Below, one piece after another: positions 56,712-64,000 of a stretch of 64,000 nucleotides of DNA. The translations under genes and the position numbers were made by a program. Positions within the stretch are counted from its first letter, which is position 1. Each line of letters opens with the position of its first letter. This DNA is from Trichosporon coremiiforme (Eukaryota; Basidiomycota; Tremellomycetes; Trichosporonales; Trichosporonaceae): positions 92,646 to 156,645 of the forward strand of contig BCJJ01000033.1 of NCBI GenBank assembly GCA_039545355.1, given 5' to 3'. The notes below the pieces were generated by a model that ran no database searches, had not been told where the DNA came from, and saw nothing but the letters and a program-made list of their open reading frames with translations.

Positions 56712-58409
56712 GCGGATGCCGGATTACGTGCCTGAGCAAATAGATGATTGACTGCCGGAGAGACGAGCTGTAGCAGCTCCGCGAACACCTCCTTTAGGCA
56801 CATGCAGTTTGCTGGGGATAAGCGGTGCGTTTGGGGCATGCATGGTGCATGGTGTGACAGCTGGCATGCAGAAGCAGCCAGCAGTTCAGCGCAGTAACTC
56901 TTGTCTCGCAAATATCGAATGCCATGTTAGAGGATGTGGAATCAAGTGGACCTTGCGGCGTGTGCCCTGCTTCGCTTCCACCCCACCTGGGCCACCTGGC
57001 CAGGTCTGGATCGCCTGGCCAGTTCCATCTGCGCTCTGCTGCGACAGGGGCTCCCACACATTCTTTTCATGAGTGGCGCGAGGGCTTGAATACCAGGCGC
57101 TGTGCCAGGCGTACCCAGAACATCTGTGCCCGAGGTAGCAAAACGTATGCACGGCCTTGAGCCTTGCGCAGCCTTGCAGCCTCGCGCAGGAGCCTCAGGC
57201 CTCGGAGCTAGCTCGAAGGTCTCAGTCTCGCTCATGGCCGCGGACTTGTTGGAATGGTCCCACGAACACTACTGAATTGCTGGAAAAGAAGGACGAGGGC
57301 AGGCACGCCGCGCACCAAACCGAAAATTTATCACAGTGCATCTGCCAGGCTATGCTCGGCCACGCTAGGACAAAGGCACGGTATGCTGGGATGACCGCCT
57401 GGTGATGAAGTAATCACTGGTCGCTCGTCCGCGTATGCGCGTGCGAGAGTCGAGAGTCGAGAGATGCAGACACGACATGTCGCTCATCTCCGCGCCCTCC
57501 AGTCTGCAATGCCAAGACTGCACATCACAGAGCACAAGGTACAGCCAGTCAGACACGTCAAGCTGCGACGCGTTTGACGATGGATGCGACACAGACGAGG
57601 ACGGGTGCAGCGCTGTGGAAGGGCCAATCTGGCGAAGGCAAGGGGTCAGTGGAGGCGTGCTGTCGTGCGATGATTGGAGCTAGCTGGGGCGGTGGGATGG
57701 TGGAGGTGTGTTTCTGGTGTGTGAAAGAGTGGCTTTTGACTGGTCGAAAGAAAAAGAGGCCAAGGAAGAGCGTAAAGCCAGGACTGAGCCAGGATGAACC
57801 TGGGACTGAGCCAGGGCAGGGGCGATGGGGGGGTTGAACCTCTACCTCGCAAGCTGCAAGGGGTCCACGCAGCCCTGACCTCACACTGCTAGCTGCAGAG
57901 CATCCCTCCATGCCCTCCACCGCAGGCTGTACAAGCTCTGCTAGTTCTGCAGGCTTAGGCTTAGGCTTGAGCCGCGGGCGCGCGGACGACCCTGAGCCCA
58001 TTTCCTCTTTCATACATGCCATCCACCTCCCTCGACTCATCCAGTCCTGCACTCGCCTTCCCTGGCCGCCGCCGCGCCGCAGTGCAGCCTCTGAAGCAAC
58101 CCTCTGCTGCCTCTGCTGCCGCAACAACACCAGCAAGCAAAGAGAGAAGAACAGAACACCTGCTTCTTCTTTAACACCACCACACAATTTCTCTCTTCTC
58201 ATCTCCATAAACACTCTCCCCTCTCGAACACTACATCGCCACCCAGATCGTCGTCTGTCATCGATCCATTCCCTAGCACCCAGCACCACCACACGATCGA
58301 CGTAACGCGACTCATCACCGCGCCCCCAAGTCGACCACCTCCATCGCACATCTCTGTATCACTACCACTCCTGCACTGCTCTGCGCAACCGCACTCTCAA
58401 CTCTCTCAA

Positions 58410-58460
58410 GTGAGCTTCCGCTGAGCCTTCAGCATTGTCATACGTTCTCGCCTCTAACAG
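58410..58460 (+). other. Probable 5' UTR intron
   Basis: CAA|GTGAGC and CTAACAG bound a 51-nt segment in the pyrimidine-rich leader, 108 nt before the ATG at 58569. Signals match coding introns of the window. Confidence 0.55.
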
Positions 58461-58568
58461 CATAGCCCTCCGAAGACTACGCCCCTCGGTCTGCCAAGCC
58501 CGAGCTCCATCCCATTAAAACCGCAATCGCAAACTGCGACTTCTACCCCCTCGCCACCACACATCACC

Positions 58569-59036
58569 ATGTACGACTCGGACGTCATCTACCAGCCGAA
58601 CCCTGTCGCGTTCCAGCGTCCCATGTTCTCGAGCTCGTTCTCCTCCCCCGCTGCGTGCAGCTTCAACAGCACGGCGACGTCTGCGCCCGCCTCCGCGTCT
58701 GGCTCGCCGTCACCCCCGCCAACGCTTCTCAAGCCCTCTCACAGCCTGAGCAAGAAGCACCTCCCGCAAATGCCCAAGAAGATGAGCAGCACAACAGGCA
58801 AGCACAAGTCGGTCCAGGTCTCGCTCGAGGTCAAGGTCGAGCGGTCAAAGGGCTTCCATGCCTTCTTCGTCCCGCTTGCCCGCTCGATGCCGCCGGCACC
58901 GCCCAGCTCCCCCGTCCTCGCGCACAGCGAGGGCAAGGACTTCCCCGAGTGGTCCCTCGACGGCGAGCGAAAGGGCGAGGAGCGCTGGGTCGAGGACATT
59001 GAGCAGTCCCCGCAACAGGGAATGGACCTCGACTAG
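58569..59036 (+). CDS. Small hypothetical protein with long leader
   Basis: Single exon, 155 residues, with strong codon bias and good start context (CACCATG). The first 75 residues are Ser/Pro-rich (SSSFSSPAACSFNSTATSAP). A basic stretch KKHLPQMPKKMSSTTGKHK precedes a compact region SVQVSLEVKVERSKGFHAFF. The C terminus is acidic with WVEDIEQSPQQ. I recognise no domain. The very long spliced leader and isolated position resemble fungal regulatory or stress genes, but that is inference. No signal peptide or membrane span. Confidence 0.75.
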   Translation: MYDSDVIYQPNPVAFQRPMFSSSFSSPAACSFNSTATSAPASASGSPSPPPTLLKPSHSLSKKHLPQMPKKMSSTTGKHKSVQVSLEVKVERSKGFHAFFVPLARSMPPAPPSSPVLAHSEGKDFPEWSLDGERKGEERWVEDIEQSPQQGMDLD

Positions 59037-61146
59037 AGTGGCACCTGAGTGAGAGCTCTTAACAGCTCAAATCACAGTACCAGCTCTAGCCTCACGCCTC
59101 CTCGACGCAACCTCACGCACTGTTACGCCAACAATCTAGCATCTCGGCCGCTCGGCGGGTATCCGACCTTGTATTCTGATCCTCTCGCTGCGCGAGCTTG
59201 ACACATCAACAACCAACCAAACAACCATCATCGCCTTTGTCTTATTACCGCATCTTGTCAAATTGGGCCCATCTAGTTACCCAGCACACTCTAGTTTGTA
59301 TACAGATATGATACTCTTGCATTCCACCAACAATGAGCGCGGTGCAAGCGAAGCGAGCGTCACAGCAAGAGCGTCGCACAGCAGACGGTGGCCCGCACTG
59401 CTCCACTAACTGCACTGCCAGACAACTGACGCAGAGTGATCCGAGTGACGTATAAGATGTGACGCGCTGATCAGAAGAGCGTCTGGCACAACGCTGTGAG
59501 TGGGCGAGACGTGCCAAACATGGCCGGCATGATACATGGCGAGGCGCAGGATCGCGGGTCGCGAGTCGCGGCGTTCATGACGGGTGCGAGTGCGAGAAGT
59601 GAGGGTCCTGGGACCCGGCCAATGGATCGCAGCGAGTGCTGCCAATGTACCGCCCCGCGCACGGATCATGTTCATGTTGCATCAAGAGTGCGAGCGAGGA
59701 AGGCATGCAAGCAGCAGCCAGCCACAGAGGACAGCGAAAGCAGGGAGAGGCAGGGTGCCCTCGCTATCAGTTGCTCGTCATTGGGTGCGAGGAACGATGA
59801 TTCGGAAGACGCGAAGTGCGTCAGAAGCACTGCTCAGGTGGTGCTGCTGTAACGAACACGGCAGATCCTTCTCTCCCCTTCTCGACCTCACTGCCGACTA
59901 CTATGGCAGTACATGCAGTACACGAGTGTGGAGTTGCCCCACGACCAACAATCCCATCTTTGAGCGATCTGACGATACCTGTAATAAGCGAGCAGCGAGC
60001 AGCGAGCAGCGAGCAGCGTGACATCGCCCCACATCAAACCCATAACGGTATCGGCGGCATGCAGTCTAAACTCTGGAACACACTTGGACCCAGAGGGTGG
60101 ACATGACCGCCTCCTGGTCTTACCTCCTGTATCGGAGAAAACATGCCATCAGCTGACCACATCCGCAACCTTTAGCACAACAGCATATCCCCAAAAGAGG
60201 CAAGTCCCACGCCCGGCACACTTGGGTTTTACGACGTTCCTGCGTTCCATGCTCATGTACGTTCCGTACGTTCCACGTTCCGCCCTCACGCGAGACTGTT
60301 ACGCCAGTCTGGGGGAAGCATGTGCGGCGAGGTCCGTTATGCACATCGAATGCTGGTACAGCTTCGTCGAAACACTCTTGCCATATCCAGTAACCTTGGT
60401 GGAGGGGGTCCATGTAGGCAGAATCCAGATGCCACTTTGCTCCGCACCACTGCCCCGTGCGTCAATGCGTCCATACGTGCAAGCGTCAATGCGGGGAGGT
60501 GGTGGCACTGTGCTCACGCTTGTGCGCTTGTGCACTCGGGACATCGGGTCAGAGCCCAGCCCATAAAGCCCGACCAACCCGGCCAGCCCGGGCTGTAACC
60601 ATGCACCATCATTGAGAACATAGGTTCAACGTTGCTCCCGTCCTCTTCCGAGCCTTCCGAACGAGACGGCGCCATGGCCCGTGGTCTCGACCAGTGCACC
60701 AAGCGCATCGGTGCCGCGGGAGCCGCGACAGACGTCAGTTTGGACTACATCGCCGCGCCGATTCGGCCAACGTGCTCGGCGACAGCCGCGACGGACTCGA
60801 GTTATGCGCCGCGGCTGTCATGACCCCGAAGTGGCTTGGGATGGCTCGCGGCTCGGCGGATAGGATGACTGAGCCGCAGCGTGATGACTATGCAGTCTGA
60901 GTAGTCAGTTCAGCATACAGGGACGATCTAAGCATGATCGAGACCACGGGCTGTTATGTTCAGTAGGTTCTTGGTAGTGCTCGCCTCCGACGTCATAAGG
61001 CTTGTCATTAAGCTTGTCAGAAGGTTTGCCAGTTTGTCAGTTCGAGATGCCCAGATCAACAGATTCCAGCACACTGTAGGTGCGCGAGACTTCTGCACGA
61101 GACTCCAAAGCTTCATGACTTCTTTTGACTTCTCTTACGCTTGCAC
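59037..61146. other. 2.1 kb gene-free region
   Basis: Between the 155-aa gene and the DJ-1-like gene, both 3' ends facing. No ORF with support. It contains the AGCAGCG tandem repeat at 59991-60018. Confidence 0.5.
59991..60018. repeat. Tandem repeat, AGCAGCG x4
   Basis: Four exact 7-bp copies head to tail in non-coding DNA. A simple microsatellite. Confidence 0.9.
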
Positions 61147-61889
61147 TTAGGCCTGGGGCAGAGTCACCTTGACGCCGAGAAGGCGGATGAACTCCTTGAG
61201 CCAGACACCGATCGCCCTGGATGTCAGCTGAACTCCCAGCGCTTGCCAGCTGTCGTCGCTCGAGCTCTGCTCTCGCTCGACTCTACTCACGGGTACGCAG
61301 GCGCCGAGACCAGGTTGTCATCAACATGGACGTTCTTCGAGAACGCCTCGAAGGCGACATACTTGCCTCCGGCGTTCTCGACGTCGAGCTGGCACATAGG
61401 GAACGCCGAGCACTCGCGGCCCTTGAGTACGCCAGCAGCCGCGAGGATCTGGAGACCGTGGCAGAGCGCAGCGACGGGCTTGTTGTCGCGGAAGAAGGTG
61501 CGGACGACGTCGAGGACGCGCTTGTCGCAGCGCTGGTACTCGGGGAAACGGCCGCCGGGGACGATGAGACCGGCATACTGGTCCAGATTGGAGGCGCAGT
61601 CCTCGAACGTCGAGGGAAGGGGGAAGGGGTGGCCCGGCTTCTCCGAGTAGGTCTGGTAGCCTGGCTCGAGGATGTGGAGGACGGCGTGGATCTCGTCGCC
61701 TGCCTTCTTGTCGGGACACACGACGTCGCACTGGATGCCCAGCATCTCCATCGCCTGGAGGGGAGCGCTGATGTTAGCTCGTGGCCGGTGTTCGTAGCTT
61801 ATCAGCGACGCGCAGGTCAGCTACCGCTGAGTTACGCACTAGAGCTCGTAGTCCTCGATGGCGTCGCCGGCAAGCATAAGAACCTTCAT
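61147..61889 (-). CDS. DJ-1/PfpI family protein
   Basis: Three exons (61840-61889, 61291-61767, 61147-61216) close into 198 residues. The family includes glyoxalases, deglycases, proteases and stress-protective proteins with a shared nucleophilic cysteine. The start MKVLMLAGDAIEDYELYAPL is typical of the YhbO/DJ-1D branch, as is CPDKKAGDEIHAVLHILE. LDQYAGLIVPGGRFPEYQR and the nucleophile elbow VAALCHGLQILAAAG (catalytic Cys in ALCHG) are intact. SAPAYPAIGVWLKEFIRLLG is restored by splicing the last intron. The exact activity cannot be told from sequence. A 10-nt G run on the plus strand (61911-61920) sits in its leader. Confidence 0.92.
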
Positions 61890-62271
61890 GGTGGTTTTGG
61901 TGTTTGATGTGGGGGGGGGGCGGGGAGGGGAAGTTCGGTGAGAAGAGTACAGAGAAGAAGGACGTGGGGGATCAATTGTGGGGGCGGCAGAGGAGGCGGC
62001 TGCAGCGACACGGGTCGCGATCGGCGAGGGCGACGCCCGTTGTCGGGGACCACCTCCACTCTGGGGCAGCAGATAGCCAGTGCGGGTAAGTGCGGGTGAG
62101 TGCGGCAACTTGGCTGGCTAGCTGACTGGCGGGTCACTTGCCGCCGGGAGCAAATCGGTCCGCCAGTCGAGGTGCGATAACGGGCGAGGAAGGTCCTCTT
62201 GCTGGTGATACGTTGCGTTGACTCTACCTGTCTGCAAGGAGACTTACGAAGCAAGTGATACGACATGCGAC

Positions 62272-62826
62272 ATGCGGACGGGGGCGAGAGGGAGGCGAAG
62301 ACACCAATCGACGGCCGCACCTCTCGCTCTCTCCGCAAGTTCTACGCACTCAACTTCTGACGTCCCGTTTGGCCGAGACAGGTCAACACCAATCCTGACG
62401 TTCACGCCTGAGGCGCAGGAGTCTCGACACCTTCTCGAGAGAGAGACACAACACGACTCCTCTGCCCCTATCAATCCCGCTCCGCAACGTACATCACACA
62501 GTCCGCACATACGCACCGACGCCCCGCACACCCACTGCGCCAAGGCCGCGCACTCGGTCTGTGCGCAGCCGTCGTCAACCGTTCACGTGTGAGTATGAGT
62601 GGTTCGACGGCTGCAGGAATGTTGGACGTGCTGGACGTGCTGGACGTGCTGGCCAGTTAGACTGACCCTTGAAACTCATGTCGCGTCTTGCATCTTGATT
62701 CTTACTCATTCCTGACTCCCATTTCTACCATATCCGCAGCCCTCAACCCCTTTCAGGCCGCCCGAGTTCAACGCCACCGCCATCACCGTCGAGCACGGCG
62801 ACATCATTGACATTCGTCGAGGCTAG
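62272..62826 (+). CDS. Possible small hypothetical gene
   Basis: Two exons (62272-62588 and 62757-62826) joined by GTGAGT and CTTTCAG signals give a 128-residue frame ending FNATAITVEHGDIIDIRRG. The second exon and the end of the first show GC-rich third positions. The N-terminal part is Ser/Thr/His-rich without a domain. The stop lies only 77 bp before the next ATG, so these could be parts of one transcript. Low confidence. Confidence 0.3.
62623..62649. repeat. Tandem repeat, TGGACGTGC x3
   Basis: Three exact 9-bp copies within the proposed intron of the 62272 gene. Simple repeat. Confidence 0.85.
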
Positions 62827-62903
62827 CACCCTCAGCTCTCATTAGGCAACAACAACAAAGGACCGCGTCAGCTTCGCGGCACGGCGACACCAGAGCAAGT
62901 AAC

Positions 62904-63320
62904 ATGGTCCCGTTCTACCTCCTCGTCCTCCCCATCACGATCGCCGAGTATGTCTATTACGAGGCAAACGACCCCCACCGCGGCGTCAAGACCTTCGGCT
63001 TCGTAATGGCCGCCTTGTGCGGTGCTGCTCTGATCGGCTACGCTTGCTGGGTCATCTTCCGCCGCCATCGACGCCGCCAGGCAGTCCTGCCTCCGCCGGT
63101 CGCTTTCAATGTGAGCGACACTTACACTGTGTCTACTCGCTCTCTGTGAGCCATAACATGGTGACAGGGCAAGTCATGGCTATTTCGGGCGTCCCTCTGA
63201 ATCCTCAGTGTGCTACATTCGAGCGCAAGGGCTAGCACTAACACACAGCCTGTCCAGATGGCGTATCAGCCTCCCGCCCCGCCTTTGAGCACGCTCGCCC
63301 CCGGCTCGACGCGCGTGTAG
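62904..63320 (+). CDS. Small predicted membrane protein
   Basis: Two exons (62904-63110 and 63249-63320) give 92 residues. Two hydrophobic segments are visible: VPFYLLVLPITIAEYVYY at the N terminus and TFGFVMAALCGAALIGYAC with WVIF, followed by a basic RRHRRRQ stop-transfer run and a Pro-rich tail. Codon bias in exon 1 is strong. No named family recognised. An upstream exon may be missing. Confidence 0.5.
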
Positions 63321-64000
63321 CACTGTAACTGTTGACTGTATACTTTTGGGTTTGCTCGTGCATCGAGTGTAGAACATAACATCGAGCTGCATCTCGTTCG
63401 ACGACTATGAGCGGTGGGTGGGTGCGTTAGAGGCGAAGGCGACAATCGTACTCTGTCGGTCAGCTCATGTGCGGCATATTGGAAGCTGGTTCACCTGTAA
63501 TGATTACGAGGTTGTCTCTGACTGTTGCGTACGCGTACTACGCGGTCATGTGCGGCGTCGCAAGAATTCGATGTCTGTCGGTCAGTTCGAACTCAGCGCG
63601 TCCTGGAGCTCTCGTTCTTGGGATCCGAGACAACGCCGAGACGTCGGCTATCAGTCGCATCCCTGCAGCGCACTCATGGGAACGATCGGGCCAGCTGTAA
63701 ACATACAGATTCTGGGATCAGCTGGTCGCGATTTTGCTAGCTCCCAGCGCTGTCACTGGCACGTCGACCTGTCCGTCAGCTTTCCGATTGGGCTTGGAGC
63801 TCACCGGGGCTGTCGAGTCCGCTGCCTGCTCGTTAGCTCTAGCGCCCTGCATCCGAAGCTCACGTGTGCATATTGAGTAGCCTGGAAAACCGATACTGGC
63901 ATCAGCTTCCCAAAGGTCGCCATCGAGCTCACCGAAACGGGCGGGTGCTGCCCCACTGTCAGCTGTCGAGAGAGCTGTACCGCACAATCCCCCCCCCCCC
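63321..64000. other. Terminal region ending in a C run
   Basis: No supported gene. The last 12 bases (63989-64000) are all C, so a homopolymer runs to or past the window edge. Confidence 0.5.

Larger units (their letters stand above)
54217..58568. other. 4.35 kb gene-poor region with long leader
   Basis: No supported gene between MPE1 and the 155-aa gene. Features seen: two CACGTG sites near 54615 and 54630, short direct repeats such as GGACTGAGCCAGG near 57781 and 57803, and a 21-nt C tract (56691-56711). From about 57.9 kb the sequence becomes pyrimidine-rich and probably forms the leader of the downstream gene. Confidence 0.5.

Noticed and set aside
57830..57910. Possible minus-strand tRNA with GGTTCAACCC
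   Set aside because: The T-arm stem does not pair and no anticodon arm is visible.
57951..57970. Telomere-like TTAGGC repeats
   Set aside because: Only two imperfect copies in an internal leader; not a telomere.
62627..62655. CRISPR-like short tandem repeat
   Set aside because: Three abutting 9-bp copies with no spacers in a eukaryotic intron; a simple repeat.

Overview
This 64 kb window is nuclear DNA of a basidiomycete yeast-like fungus, most likely a tremellomycete close to Trichosporonales. The evidence is dense intron-bearing genes on both strands, GC-rich third codon positions, GTGAGT/GTAAGT donors with CTGAC or CTAAC branch sites, and typical fungal single-copy genes (FES1, YVH1, HAP2, AIM34-like, MSL5). 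I see no bacterial operons, CRISPR arrays, rRNA, tRNA or intact transposons. Coding-region boundaries below were assembled by hand from splice signals and checked for reading-frame closure.

Layout. 1-3.6 kb: no supportable gene. 3.6-5.0 kb: aprataxin (HNT3), minus. 6.4-7.8 kb: an uncharacterised, probably mitochondrial membrane protein, preceded by three CRE-like sites. 8.3-9.4 kb: secreted NPC2/ML-domain lipid-binding protein. 9.8-11.5 kb: bHLH transcription factor, minus, with a 4.4 kb gene-free stretch to 15.9-19.3 kb: mitochondrial aconitase. 19.9-24.7 kb: an island of broken and partial coding sequence, unlike its neighbours. 24.8-54.2 kb: a compact housekeeping block with YPK9 (P5B ATPase), FES1, a C2H2-like orphan, UTP21, SLU7, MSL5/BBP, YVH1, ATP5 (OSCP), HAP2, AIM34-like, RER2, ERV1 and MPE1, mostly in divergent or convergent pairs. 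54.2-64 kb: sparse, with a 155-residue orphan with a long leader, a DJ-1/PfpI protein and two small uncertain genes.

Themes. Several products act in RNA processing: MSL5/BBP recognises branch sites, SLU7 acts at 3' splice sites, MPE1 in mRNA 3' end formation and UTP21 in rRNA processing. Several others are mitochondrial: aconitase, ATP5, AIM34-like, ERV1 and the 390-residue protein. HAP2, the CCAAT-binding activator subunit classically tied to respiratory genes, is divergently paired with ATP5 over a region holding a CCAAT box and two CACGTG sites.

The most striking signal is splicing architecture. Ten introns are only 34-38 nt long and seven are exactly 36 nt. Most have the branch adenosine about 5-9 nt from the 3' AG. 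The divergent splicing-factor pair SLU7/MSL5 itself carries such introns just after both start codons, and the MSL5 one is the only 36-nt intron whose retention leaves the reading frame open.
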